A stretch of DNA of 64,000 nt from Bacteroidota bacterium. Lineage in GTDB: Bacteria; Bacteroidota; Bacteroidia; Chitinophagales; Chitinophagaceae. Positions within the stretch are counted from its first letter, which is position 1, and every line of letters begins with the position of its first letter. The DNA is taken from assembly GCA_024640255.1 (NCBI GenBank), contig JAHEFI010000048.1:44063-108062 (forward strand). Direction: 5' to 3'. The position numbers and the translations under genes are program-made. The notes beneath the pieces are model-generated. The model saw only the letters and a list, made by a program, of their open reading frames with translations, did no database searches and was not told the origin of the DNA. Of the stretch, positions 27,877-37,209 are shown piece after piece.

Positions 27877-28899
27877 ATGAAAAAGCTATTCTATTTACTC
27901 ATATTCATTGTTGCCGCATACTTAGGATATATCACTTTGGTAAAAAGCACACATTTTAGTGGCGAGAAAGAACACTTTGAATATACGGGCCAAGGATTAG
28001 ATCCTCTAGCAGATACTCTTGTGTCCAAAAAAATCATCTTTGATAAACATAGTTTCCTGCTTTTAGCTAAAGTGTTTAAAGTAGAAGAGAAAATTAAACC
28101 TGGCAGATACCTAGTTAAAAGAAAAACCAGTTTATTGGATTTAATTAGAATGCTTAGGAACAATCAACAAGCCACAGTAAAATTTATTTTAAATAAGGTT
28201 AGAACAAGAGGCGAATTAGCAGCGCTAGTGGGAAAGACTTTTGACTTGGATAGTGCCTACTGTGCAAGTTATTTTAATAGTAATGATTCTTTAGTGGAGT
28301 ATCAAACCGATACTACCCAATTACTTTCTTTATTTATTCCAGATACCTATGAATTTTATTGGAGCACAAGCATCCCAAAATTTTTACAAAAAATGAAATC
28401 CAATGCAGATCATTTTTGGTCTGTAAAAGACAGAAAGCAAAGAGCTGCTAATAAAGGAATGAGTATTCATGAAATATACACTCTGGCTTCTATTGTAGAA
28501 GAAGAAACCAATGACGAATCTGATAAAAAATTAATTGCAAGCGTGTATCAAAATAGATTAAAGAAAAGTATGCCCTTGCAAGCTTGCCCAACCATTAAGT
28601 TCGCCATGCAAGATTTTGCATTGACTAGAATTTATGAAAAATATTTGAGCAACCCTTCCCCATATAATACATACAATCACAGAGGATTACCTCCTGGGCC
28701 AATATGTACGCCTTCTCCTAAAACAATCGATTTGGTGTTGGATGCACCTAACACTAATTATTTATATTTTGTTGCTAAAGCAGACTTTAGTGGGTTTCAT
28801 CATTTTAGTAGCACATACGAAGAGCATAATAAATACGCTAAGGAATACCAAAAGCAATTAGATATCTATCAACAAAAAAAGGCAGCTGCTAAACAATAA
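27877..28899 (+). CDS. mltG: Endolytic transglycosylase MltG
   Basis: A 340-residue inner-membrane enzyme that cuts nascent peptidoglycan strands and sets their length. One N-terminal helix (about 3-20) is followed by a LysM-like part (GRYLVKRKTSLLDLIRMLR) and the YceG domain with the catalytic glutamate in LASIVEEETN, and the late motifs NTYNHRGLPPGPI and YLYFVAKADFSGFHHFS. The start is taken as the ATG at 27877; a GTG lies one codon upstream. The BrkB-family gene follows within 4 bases. Confidence 0.95.
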   Translation: MKKLFYLLIFIVAAYLGYITLVKSTHFSGEKEHFEYTGQGLDPLADTLVSKKIIFDKHSFLLLAKVFKVEEKIKPGRYLVKRKTSLLDLIRMLRNNQQATVKFILNKVRTRGELAALVGKTFDLDSAYCASYFNSNDSLVEYQTDTTQLLSLFIPDTYEFYWSTSIPKFLQKMKSNADHFWSVKDRKQRAANKGMSIHEIYTLASIVEEETNDESDKKLIASVYQNRLKKSMPLQACPTIKFAMQDFALTRIYEKYLSNPSPYNTYNHRGLPPGPICTPSPKTIDLVLDAPNTNYLYFVAKADFSGFHHFSSTYEEHNKYAKEYQKQLDIYQQKKAAAKQ

Positions 28900-28903
28900 A
28901 ATA

Positions 28904-29860
28904 TTGAAACAAATTAAGCAAATAGCGTCCTTTATTCAGATATTATTATTGCCCGTTTTTCGATTCTTGAAAAGAAAGGCAAAAGGAATCAAAGTGCCCG
29001 GTTTTCAGCAAATTAATTTATACCAAATAATAAAGTTCTTAACCAAGCAATTAAATACACTTGGTTTATATGATCGAGCATCTGCTATTTCTTTTAACTT
29101 AATTATGGCTTTGCCTGCAGGTTTATTGTTTTTATTTTCAATCATACCCTACTTTCCAAAAACCTTAAAAGCCAAAAAACAGATTTTATCCATCTTTAAA
29201 GATATCTCACCCAATTCTAGTACTTATAGATTTATATCCGAAATCATTAATGACTTATTAAGTAAACATGTAGGTATATTTTCATTTGGTTTTATCTTAT
29301 TGCTTTTTTATGCTTCTAATGCGATGACAGGAATAATTAGGAGTTTTGATAAATCCATTATGCAAAACAAACCATTCTTCTTACATCAAAGAATGCGCGC
29401 ATTAAGATTAACCTTAATACTCTTCTTATTGGTATTTGCTAGCTTGATTGTTTTAATTGGACAGGATCAATTAGCTATTTTACTGAGAGAGGTATTCGAT
29501 ATTAAGAAAAAAGCGATTGTGCCTTATTGGAATACCATTAGGTGGTTGGTAATTATACTTCTATTATTTTATGGCAATGCCTTTATTTATAAATATGCTC
29601 CGCATATTAAAGAAAAATGGCGCCTATTATCTCCAGGAGCTATTCTATCCACTTTTTTAATGTTGGCAACAACATTGGGCTTTTCTTATTGGGTAAATAA
29701 TTTTAGTTCCTACAATAAAGTATACGGATCTATTGGAACCGTATTAATTGTAATGACCTTGATTTACATCAACGCCCTAATTCTTTTAATTGGCTTTGAA
29801 TTAAATGTAAGTATCGAAGTACTTAAAAAGGAACAAGATCAAGTAGATTACTTCAACTAG
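28904..29860 (+). CDS. YihY/BrkB-family membrane protein
   Basis: A 318-residue inner-membrane protein with about six helices and the family's hallmark DRASAISFNLIMALPAGLLF and the later IYKYAPHIKEKWRLLSPGAILSTFLM. Older annotation as ribonuclease BN was wrong; the real function of the family is unsettled, with transport suggested. The start is a TTG at 28904, and no ATG exists in the first 60 codons that would keep the conserved part. It lies 4 bases after mltG and is convergent with the next gene. Confidence 0.9.
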   Translation: MKQIKQIASFIQILLLPVFRFLKRKAKGIKVPGFQQINLYQIIKFLTKQLNTLGLYDRASAISFNLIMALPAGLLFLFSIIPYFPKTLKAKKQILSIFKDISPNSSTYRFISEIINDLLSKHVGIFSFGFILLLFYASNAMTGIIRSFDKSIMQNKPFFLHQRMRALRLTLILFLLVFASLIVLIGQDQLAILLREVFDIKKKAIVPYWNTIRWLVIILLLFYGNAFIYKYAPHIKEKWRLLSPGAILSTFLMLATTLGFSYWVNNFSSYNKVYGSIGTVLIVMTLIYINALILLIGFELNVSIEVLKKEQDQVDYFN

Positions 29861-29861
29861 A

Positions 29862-31118
29862 TTACTTGTTGGCCATATCAGGAATCTCAGCAACCTTATA
29901 AGCACCTGCATCCAATTTAGCCTTGGTTTCACTAAATGCTTTTAATGTTAAATCAATTTCTTCCTGAGTATGTACTGCAGTAGGAATCAGTCTATAAATG
30001 ATATGTCCTTTTGGAATAACTGGATATACCACAATAGAACAAAATATTTTATAGTTTTCTCTGATGTCCATTACCATAGCCGTTGCCTCTTCTACTCCAC
30101 CTTTCATATAAACAGGTGTTACCACAGAATCTGTTTTACCAATATCAAAACCTTTTGCTTTAAGACCATTTTGAAGTGCTAATGCATTCTTCCATAAATT
30201 GTCTTTTAATTCAGGCTTAGATCTTAATAGTTCAAGACGCTTTAAGTTACCTACCACATAAGGCATTGGTAAACTCTTTGCGAATATTTGAGAACGAATA
30301 TTGTAACGGATATAATCTATAATCGTTCTTGGTCCAGCCATGAATGCACCAATGGATGCCATACTTTTTGCAAAAGTAGAGAAGTATAAATCAATTTCGT
30401 CTTGACAACCTTGCTCTTCCCCTGCACCAGCACCTGTTTTACCTAAGGTACCAAAACCATGCGCGTCATCCACTAATAAACGGAATGGTACTTTCTTCTT
30501 TAATGCAGCAATTTCTTTTAATTTACCTTGGTCACCTGCCATTCCAAATACACCCTCTGTAATCACTAATACCCCACCTGATTGTTGCTTATCTACCAAA
30601 GCTTGTGCTCTTAATAATTGCTTTTCACAATCCTCCACATCGTTATGCTTAAATACAAAACGGTGCCCTGGGATCATTCTTAAAGCATCAATAATACATG
30701 CATGACATTCTGCATCATACACCACCACATCATGTCTACCACAGATAGCATCAATGGCACTCATGATACCTTGGTATCCGTAGTTCATTAAAATAGAATC
30801 TTCTTTATGTACAAACTCGGCTAATTCTCTTTCTAATTGTTCGTGTAAATCACTGTTTCCACTCATCATTCTAGCACCCATTGGAAGGGCTAATCCATAC
30901 TGAGCACTTGCATCAGCATCTGCCTTACGCACTTCAGGATGATTGGCTAACCCTAAATAGTTATTCAAGCTCCATACGATCATTTCCTGACCACGGAATT
31001 TCATCTTAGAGCCAATCTCACCTTCCAATTTAGGGAATGCAAAATAACCATGCGCTCTTTCACGATGCTGACCTATTGGTCCGTAATTCTTGATTAACCT
31101 TTCAAAAATGTCTGCCAT
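29862..31118 (-). CDS. Alpha-oxoamine synthase, probably serine palmitoyltransferase-like
   Basis: A 418-residue PLP enzyme of the family that condenses an amino acid with an acyl-CoA. The PLP lysine is K251 in FSTFAKSMASIGAF; H139 (ECHACIID) would stack on the cofactor, and the D217/D218 to H220 segment LVDDAHGFGTLG binds it. The family includes serine palmitoyltransferase, glycine C-acetyltransferase and AONS. No threonine dehydrogenase or biotin gene is adjacent, and Bacteroidota commonly make sphingolipids, so a serine palmitoyltransferase role is favoured but not proved. It is a single-gene unit with its own upstream gap. Confidence 0.82.
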   Translation of the reverse strand: MADIFERLIKNYGPIGQHRERAHGYFAFPKLEGEIGSKMKFRGQEMIVWSLNNYLGLANHPEVRKADADASAQYGLALPMGARMMSGNSDLHEQLERELAEFVHKEDSILMNYGYQGIMSAIDAICGRHDVVVYDAECHACIIDALRMIPGHRFVFKHNDVEDCEKQLLRAQALVDKQQSGGVLVITEGVFGMAGDQGKLKEIAALKKKVPFRLLVDDAHGFGTLGKTGAGAGEEQGCQDEIDLYFSTFAKSMASIGAFMAGPRTIIDYIRYNIRSQIFAKSLPMPYVVGNLKRLELLRSKPELKDNLWKNALALQNGLKAKGFDIGKTDSVVTPVYMKGGVEEATAMVMDIRENYKIFCSIVVYPVIPKGHIIYRLIPTAVHTQEEIDLTLKAFSETKAKLDAGAYKVAEIPDMANK

Positions 31119-31211
31119 ATTGTATTAATTATTCATGCAAATTTAATCATTTTTTGGCTTTTTGGGCTTAATAAATAAGCGTAATTTGCACAAGCAATAA
31201 ACATTCAAACA

Positions 31212-32855
31212 ATGAAATTTTCAAGTATCCTATTGTGCACATTACTGAGCTTAAGTGCCAATGCTCAAAATGCTCAAAAAACAACGAATAATACTAAGCC
31301 CAAATTGGTGGTGGGCATTATGGTTGACCAAATGAGATGGGATTATGTAAATAAATTCAAGAAGCATTTTAGTAGTGCTAATGGTTTTTTAAGACTTTTA
31401 AATGAAGGCGCAACTTGTGACTTTACTATGATACCTTATGTTCCTACAGTAACTGCTGTTGGGCATGCTTCTGTGTATACAGGATCTGTTCCTGCCTTGA
31501 ATGGTATTTCAGGAAACAACTGGTTTGATAATTATACTCAGAAATCCGTGTATTGTGTAGATGATAATTCAGTGAATTCAGTAGGAATAGATAATAGCCC
31601 TGCTGGGAAAATGAGTCCAGTGAATTTATGGACAACCACTATTGGTGATGAATTAAAAATTGCTACTAATTTTAAATCAAAGGTTATTGGCTTATCTATT
31701 AAAGATAGAGGAGCGATTTTACCTGCAGGTCATAGTGCAGATGGTGCATTTTGGTATGATTCAAAATCAGGGAATTTTATTAGTTCTACTTATTATGCAA
31801 AACAATTACCAAGTTGGGTAACTAATTATAACAACCAACATAGAGTAGATAGCTTGTATAGCAAAGGATGGAACCTTAGCTTAGCTAAATCAGTATATGA
31901 AGCAAATTGTGATCAAGACGAAAACGAATATGAATCAACTCCTTTAGGTAAAGAACAAAAAGCTTTCCCTTATAGTTTATCTCAATTTATAGGAAAAGAC
32001 TATGGTAAAATTGCAAGCACCCCTTGGGGCAATACCATTTTAGCTGAGTTAGCAGAACAAGCTATAATCAATGAAAATATGGGTAAAGACGATATTACAG
32101 ATTTATTAGCTGTAAGTTTTTCTTCTCCTGATTATATTGGTCACAGCTTTGGTCCAGACTCTTGGGAGACAATGGATGGTTATATTAAATTAGATGCTAC
32201 CCTTGCTAAATTATTTGCAGTGCTTGATAAGCAAGTAGGTAAAGATAATTATACTGTTTTTTTAACGGCAGATCACTCTGTGGCACATGTTCCAGGATTT
32301 TCTAAAAAACATCAATTACCTGGAGGAATTATCAGCGAAGATCAATTGAAAAAAGACTTAAGTAGTTATTTAGTAAGCAAAGGATTTGATGCAAAATTAA
32401 TTAGCACCATAAGAGAATATAATGTTCATTTCAATACTGGACTAATGGAAACATTAGGCGTGGAAAGAGCTAAATTAATTCAACTATGTAGACAATTCTT
32501 GGAAAAGAACCCTGATGTATTACAAGTAGTGGATACAAGAAATGCAGCAATAGCTCCATTACCAGCAAACTTAAGAGAAAGAATTACCAACGGATATAAT
32601 GCTCAAAGATCGGGTGATTTATTTATTGTGAGCAAGTCTGGTTATGTAGATGGATTTGCCACTGGCACTTCACACGGAGTTTTATATAATTATGATGCGC
32701 ATATCCCTTTATTATTTTGGGGCAAGGGTATTCAACATAAAACAGTGAATACGCCAACATATATGACAGATATTGCTCCAACCATTTCTACCCTTTTAGG
32801 TATTCAAATGCCAAGTGGATCAATTGGAAAGCCTATTGTTGAGGTCCTGAAATAA
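31212..32855 (+). CDS. pafA: PafA-type alkaline phosphatase
   Basis: A 547-residue exported phosphatase with a signal peptide ending SANAQ (residues 15-19). It belongs to the alkaline phosphatase superfamily, in the phosphate-irrepressible PafA branch. The likely nucleophile is T81 (VPTVTAVGH), with N102, K164 and R166 (IKDRG) all two positions beyond the residues remembered as catalytic in PafA. Metal ligands include D39 (VGIMVDQMRWD) and the TADHSVAHVPG segment. It would release phosphate from monoesters in the periplasm irrespective of phosphate supply. It stands alone and ends in a double hairpin. Confidence 0.9.
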   Translation: MKFSSILLCTLLSLSANAQNAQKTTNNTKPKLVVGIMVDQMRWDYVNKFKKHFSSANGFLRLLNEGATCDFTMIPYVPTVTAVGHASVYTGSVPALNGISGNNWFDNYTQKSVYCVDDNSVNSVGIDNSPAGKMSPVNLWTTTIGDELKIATNFKSKVIGLSIKDRGAILPAGHSADGAFWYDSKSGNFISSTYYAKQLPSWVTNYNNQHRVDSLYSKGWNLSLAKSVYEANCDQDENEYESTPLGKEQKAFPYSLSQFIGKDYGKIASTPWGNTILAELAEQAIINENMGKDDITDLLAVSFSSPDYIGHSFGPDSWETMDGYIKLDATLAKLFAVLDKQVGKDNYTVFLTADHSVAHVPGFSKKHQLPGGIISEDQLKKDLSSYLVSKGFDAKLISTIREYNVHFNTGLMETLGVERAKLIQLCRQFLEKNPDVLQVVDTRNAAIAPLPANLRERITNGYNAQRSGDLFIVSKSGYVDGFATGTSHGVLYNYDAHIPLLFWGKGIQHKTVNTPTYMTDIAPTISTLLGIQMPSGSIGKPIVEVLK

Positions 32856-32875
32856 TTATTCAATTTACTATAAAT

Positions 32876-32905
32876 AAAATGAGTCCCCTTTGGGAGACTC
32901 ATTTT
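32876..32905. terminator. First of two hairpins between pafA and icd
   Basis: AAAATGAGTCCCC (32876-32888) pairs with GGGAGACTCATTTT (32892-32905), with the left run of A and the right run of T giving a bidirectional form. The right arm contains the complement of GAGTCTCCC, the arm seen in other hairpins of the window. Confidence 0.82.
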
Positions 32906-32913
32906 ATAATTCT

Positions 32914-32946
32914 AAGTAGAGTCTCCCTAAGGGACTCTACTTTTTT
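32914..32946. terminator. Second hairpin between pafA and icd
   Basis: AAGTAGAGTCTCCC (32914-32927) pairs with GGGACTCTACTT (32931-32942) across a TAA loop and runs into T at 32941-32946. With the first hairpin it ends transcription of both convergent genes. Confidence 0.82.
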
Positions 32947-32947
32947 A

Positions 32948-34177
32948 TTAGTTCAATTTAGCTTGTAAGTTTTTATCTAAAGCATCTAAGAACTCTTCTG
33001 TGTAAACATAATGTTCTCCGTGCTTCACTTTATTACCATGTACACAAACTGCTAAATCCTTGGTCATAATACCAGATTCAACTGTTTCAATACATACCGC
33101 TTCTAAAGCTTCAGCAAATCTGATCAACTCTTGGTTATTATCTAATTGACCTCTGAACATTAAACCTCTTGTCCAAGCAAAAATAGAAGCAATTGGATTA
33201 GTAGAAGTTCTGTTACCTTTTTGGTGTTCGCGGTAGTGACGAGTCACTGTTCCGTGAGCTGCTTCTGCTTCCATTACTTTACCATCTGGTGTAATTAAAG
33301 TTGAAGTCATTAAACCTAAAGAACCAAAACCTTGTGCTACTGTATCAGATTGTACATCACCATCATAGTTTTTACAAGCCCATACAAAATTACCGTTCCA
33401 CTTTAAAGCACTCGCCACCATATCATCAATCAAACGGTGCTCATAAGTAATGCCCGCTTCTGCATATTTAGCTTTGAATTCTGTTTGGTATACATCTTCA
33501 AAAATATCTTTGAAACGACCATCATATTTCTTTAAGATAGTGTTCTTAGTAGATAAGTACAAAGGCCATTTTTTTGCCAATGCTTGGTTAAAACAAGCTC
33601 TAGCAAATCCGTAAATACTCTCATCTGTATTATACATTGTTAAAGCAACGCCATCTCCTTTGTAATTGTACACTTCATATTCTTGAGTTGTACCATCTTC
33701 TCCTTCAAACTTCACTGTTAATTTACCCTTTCCTTTTGTTACGAAGTCAGTTGCACGATATTGATCACCAAAAGCATGACGACCAATACAAATTGGAGCT
33801 GTCCAGTTAGGAACCAAACGTGGTACATTTTTACAAACAATTGGCTCTCTAAATACTGTACCATCTAAGATATTTCTGATAGTACCATTAGGGCTCTTCC
33901 ACATTTGCTTTAACTTAAACTCTTCTACTCTTTGCTCATCTGGAGTAATAGTAGCACATTTGATACCCACACCATATTGTTTAATTGCATTAGCAGCATC
34001 AATAGTTACCTGATCGTTTGTTTCATCACGATACTCCATACCTAAGTCATAGTATTTGATATCCAAATCTAAATAAGGCAAGATCAACTTATCCTTAATA
34101 AACTTCCAAATAATCCTTGTCATTTCATCACCATCCAATTCCACCACTGGATTGGCTACTTTAATTTTTTGTCCCAT
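32948..34177 (-). CDS. icd: NADP-dependent isocitrate dehydrogenase, eukaryote-like type
   Basis: A 409-residue TCA-cycle enzyme that converts isocitrate to 2-oxoglutarate with NADP. The start is the ATG at 34177 ([21 protein letters not shown]); the longer frame begins with a TTG and adds 14 residues not expected in the family. Landmarks are [21 protein letters not shown], the [10 protein letters not shown] segment and [12 protein letters not shown] for NADP binding. This subfamily resembles cytosolic and mitochondrial IDH of eukaryotes and not E. coli Icd. It is followed by a double terminator. Confidence 0.96.
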   Translation of the reverse strand: MGQKIKVANPVVELDGDEMTRIIWKFIKDKLILPYLDLDIKYYDLGMEYRDETNDQVTIDAANAIKQYGVGIKCATITPDEQRVEEFKLKQMWKSPNGTIRNILDGTVFREPIVCKNVPRLVPNWTAPICIGRHAFGDQYRATDFVTKGKGKLTVKFEGEDGTTQEYEVYNYKGDGVALTMYNTDESIYGFARACFNQALAKKWPLYLSTKNTILKKYDGRFKDIFEDVYQTEFKAKYAEAGITYEHRLIDDMVASALKWNGNFVWACKNYDGDVQSDTVAQGFGSLGLMTSTLITPDGKVMEAEAAHGTVTRHYREHQKGNRTSTNPIASIFAWTRGLMFRGQLDNNQELIRFAEALEAVCIETVESGIMTKDLAVCVHGNKVKHGEHYVYTEEFLDALDKNLQAKLN

Positions 34178-34232
34178 AAATGTTAAAAATTTTGTCTGCA
34201 AATGTACTAAATGAAACAATACATATTACATA

Positions 34233-36101
34233 TTATGACTGATTGACAATCAGTACCGGAATATCCACTTTATGCCTTACAGATTCAATAGTTTCACCAA
34301 ATACATAATCTTTCCAGCCCTGGTGCTTATGAGCCCCCATAACTAACAATTGTGCGTTACTAGAATGTACTATTCTTACAATTTCATTGACTCTATGATG
34401 GTAACCAAGAGTGGTACTTACTTTATACCCCTTGGATTCCAAAGCTCGAGCATAAGTATCCAACCTTAATTGATCCTTTCTGGTTTCTTCATCATCACTC
34501 GCATCTGCTAAATATTTAGCTGTGGCACTTTCTACAATATGAATAAAAATAAATTCAGTGGCTTGATGGGCATGTTGAACAGCGGTCTTAATCAATTTAG
34601 CATCTGCGACAGAGAAGTCCACTGCAATGGCAATTTTATTCACAGGTAAATCCTGAGATAAATCTAATTCAATTAATGCACCATGAAAATCTGCATCTTT
34701 TTTCTCATCTCTTTTTCTAAATAAAGGATACACAGTGATGAAAACAATTAACCCAATAAAAAATAAAATAATTGTAATTAATAAAATCTTCAACAGTAAA
34801 CTATTGGATTGATCTAAAAATGCAATCGCAAAATCCAACACCAAATGACCATTTAAATAAACTAGTATGGTTGCAACTATCCAAGATAGTATTTTAATTG
34901 GCCATCCAATGGCAAATTCTCCCATGGTAATTTTATCACTTACAAAATGTATTAATGGAATTACTGCAAAGCCTAGTTGTAAGCTTAATATTACCTGACT
35001 AAAAATTAATAAAGCATCTACCCTTCCTTCTCCCATAATGCCTATCACTAATACCGCTGGCACAATAGCCACTATTCTGGTTAGCAATCTTCTAATCCAA
35101 GGATTCAATCTAATCTTTAAATAACCTTCCATTACAATTTGTCCTGCCAATGTTCCTGTAACTGTTGAACTTTGTCCAGCAGCAATTAAAGCAATGGCAA
35201 ATAAAATGGGTGCTAATTTAGAACCTAATAAGGGCGCTAACAAAGCATGTGCTTCTTCAATCTTTGCTACATGTGTATAGCCAGTTGCATAAAATGCAGT
35301 AGCAGCTAAAATTAAAATAGATGCATTCACAAAAAATGCGGCGTTCAAAGCCACTGCGCTATCTATAAAATTGTAGAAGATAGATTTTCTAATACCTTTT
35401 GAATTTCGATCTATTTTTCTGGTCTGAACCAAAGCCGAATGTAAATACAAATTATGTGGCATAACTGTTGCTCCAATAATACCCACCGCAATATATAATG
35501 CCTCTGGACTTAATGCAGTTGGAATAAACCCTTGAATCGCATAAGATAAATTGGGCTTTGCAATAAATAATTGCACAAAGAAACTCAACCCAATTGTGGC
35601 AACTAATAGAATAATAAAAGCCTCCATTTTACGAATACCATATTTTTGTAAAAACAAGAATAAGAAAGTATCCAACACAGTGATACAAGTGCCATACATT
35701 AAGGGCAAACCCGTTAATAATTTAATACCAATAGCCATACCCAATACTTCAGCTAAATCGGTAGCCGCTATGGCCAATTCTGCTAAAACATATAATATAA
35801 AATTAACTATGGGTGGATAAGTCTCTCTATTCACTTGAGCCAAATCCAATCTTCTCACAATACCTAATCTTGCACTTAAACTTTGCAATAAGACTGCCAT
35901 CAAATTACTCAATAATAAAATCCAGATTAATTGGAATCCAAAAGCTGCTCCACCTGCTAAATCGGTAGCCCAATTACCTGGATCCATATACCCCACACTC
36001 ACTAAATAGGCTGGGCCTATAAAAGCCAAAAATTTTCTCCATCCTTTTTTGTTTTGGACAGGTACTGATTCGTGTAAGGTATCTAATGATTTGTCTGACA
36101 T
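34233..36101 (-). CDS. mntH: Nramp divalent-metal transporter fused to a universal stress protein domain
   Basis: A 622-residue inner-membrane protein. Residues about 20-460 are an Nramp carrier with eleven or so helices, the metal-binding DPGN motif in helix 1 (D40-N43) and the helix-6 motif MPHN (214-217), so it probably takes up Mn2+ or Fe2+ with protons. From about 487 to the end is a UspA-type domain (VNKIAIAVDFSVADAKLI to LLVMGAHKHQGWKDYVFG) with a modified glycine pattern for nucleotide binding. Such a fusion suggests that a nucleotide or stress signal acts on transport. icd follows downstream after 55 bases on the same strand. Confidence 0.92.
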   Translation of the reverse strand: MSDKSLDTLHESVPVQNKKGWRKFLAFIGPAYLVSVGYMDPGNWATDLAGGAAFGFQLIWILLLSNLMAVLLQSLSARLGIVRRLDLAQVNRETYPPIVNFILYVLAELAIAATDLAEVLGMAIGIKLLTGLPLMYGTCITVLDTFLFLFLQKYGIRKMEAFIILLVATIGLSFFVQLFIAKPNLSYAIQGFIPTALSPEALYIAVGIIGATVMPHNLYLHSALVQTRKIDRNSKGIRKSIFYNFIDSAVALNAAFFVNASILILAATAFYATGYTHVAKIEEAHALLAPLLGSKLAPILFAIALIAAGQSSTVTGTLAGQIVMEGYLKIRLNPWIRRLLTRIVAIVPAVLVIGIMGEGRVDALLIFSQVILSLQLGFAVIPLIHFVSDKITMGEFAIGWPIKILSWIVATILVYLNGHLVLDFAIAFLDQSNSLLLKILLITIILFFIGLIVFITVYPLFRKRDEKKDADFHGALIELDLSQDLPVNKIAIAVDFSVADAKLIKTAVQHAHQATEFIFIHIVESATAKYLADASDDEETRKDQLRLDTYARALESKGYKVSTTLGYHHRVNEIVRIVHSSNAQLLVMGAHKHQGWKDYVFGETIESVRHKVDIPVLIVNQS

Positions 36102-36148
36102 TGCTATGATTGTAAATTTATGCCTATTTTAGTAAAAATTTATACTAC

Positions 36149-37099
36149 ATGCGAAATTGGTTATGGTTAGCTGTTTTGTGCTGTGTGATGGCATGTTCCG
36201 AAAAAAAGACAGATTTTTCGGGTAATACCCCTTTAAAAATTAATGATTTTAATAAGATATTTAAAACAGTTGAATTACCTATTTCCATTTCTGATTCGAA
36301 TTTATCTAAGCTAAGAGATACCATTGAAATTGGTGCTAAAGCATTGGGTCAATTTGTGCCAGATTCAGTGGTAGAAAATATCATTCCTGCAAAAGATCAA
36401 AAAGCCATACTCTACCCATTATTAAAAATAGAAAAAGAAGCTGAGTATTATTTAATGTTAAATGTACATCGTCCAACCAAGGACGAAATTGCGGTGGTAG
36501 TTTTTAGTAAGAAGAATGTTTATTTGGATTATAAAATCATTACAAGTTTTTTAGTGGAGCATAAAGGATCAAGACATTATGGTAAATCTGTTTCTATTAA
36601 TAAAGAACCTACTTTTTTAGTAGAAGAAAATAAAATGGATGAAGAAAATGTTTTAGTGTACGAAAAAAATGGATGGGCTTTTACAGAAAATCATTTTAGA
36701 TTAATCTATTTTGATAGCAATAAAAAACCTGAGTCAAAAACCATAATTAATCCATTAGACACTTTAGCTACTAACTATGTTTATAGCGGAGATTATGCAA
36801 GAGACGCAAAGAATTTTATTTCATTGAGAGACTTTACCGGCGTTGCTAACAAGTATCAGTTTTTTATGCACTTTGAAAAGAAAGAAGGAACTTGTGTTGG
36901 CGAACTAAAAGGCTTATTAAACTTTAACAAGAATCAAGCTACCTATACTGAGAAAGGAGATCCTTGTATTATACATTTCACTATTTCTGGACAAATAATT
37001 AAAATAAAAGAGGATGGTAATTGTGGTAATCATCGCAATATGACATGCTATTTTAATGACTCTTACGACAAGAAAAGAAAGCCGAAAAAGAAGAAATAA
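36149..37099 (+). CDS. Lipoprotein of unknown function
   Basis: A 316-residue protein with a lipobox-like end of signal peptide (VMAC, followed by SEKK), so the cysteine at residue 16 is probably lipidated and the protein is carried to the envelope. The mature sequence is hydrophilic, ending in a basic tail (KKRKPKKKK). A late segment FEKKEGTCVGELKGLLNF, followed by CIIHF and CGNHRNMTC, contains several cysteines. I do not recognise a family. It lies between the divergent Nramp gene and the DnaA-box-like region. Confidence 0.75.
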   Translation: MRNWLWLAVLCCVMACSEKKTDFSGNTPLKINDFNKIFKTVELPISISDSNLSKLRDTIEIGAKALGQFVPDSVVENIIPAKDQKAILYPLLKIEKEAEYYLMLNVHRPTKDEIAVVVFSKKNVYLDYKIITSFLVEHKGSRHYGKSVSINKEPTFLVEENKMDEENVLVYEKNGWAFTENHFRLIYFDSNKKPESKTIINPLDTLATNYVYSGDYARDAKNFISLRDFTGVANKYQFFMHFEKKEGTCVGELKGLLNFNKNQATYTEKGDPCIIHFTISGQIIKIKEDGNCGNHRNMTCYFNDSYDKKRKPKKKK

Positions 37100-37150
37100 T
37101 CCACAATTGTTGATTGCAAACGATTGTTATCCACAGCACAATGTGTATTA
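37097..37150. promoter_or_regulatory. Three DnaA-box-like sites upstream of the glucan phosphorylase-like gene
   Basis: TTATCCACA at 37127-37135 equals the DnaA-box consensus. TAATCCACA at 37097-37105 differs by one base, with its first bases inside the lipoprotein stop codon. TGTGTATTA at 37142-37150 is a one-mismatch box in the opposite direction. The three lie within 54 bases. dnaA is not near and no AT-rich unwinding element or clear origin context is visible, so they may be a regulatory or titration site, or chance. Confidence 0.35.
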
Positions 37151-37209
37151 AGTACATTTTAGTTAAATAGGATTATATTGCACTCCTATTAATCAAACCC
37201 ATTCAGATC

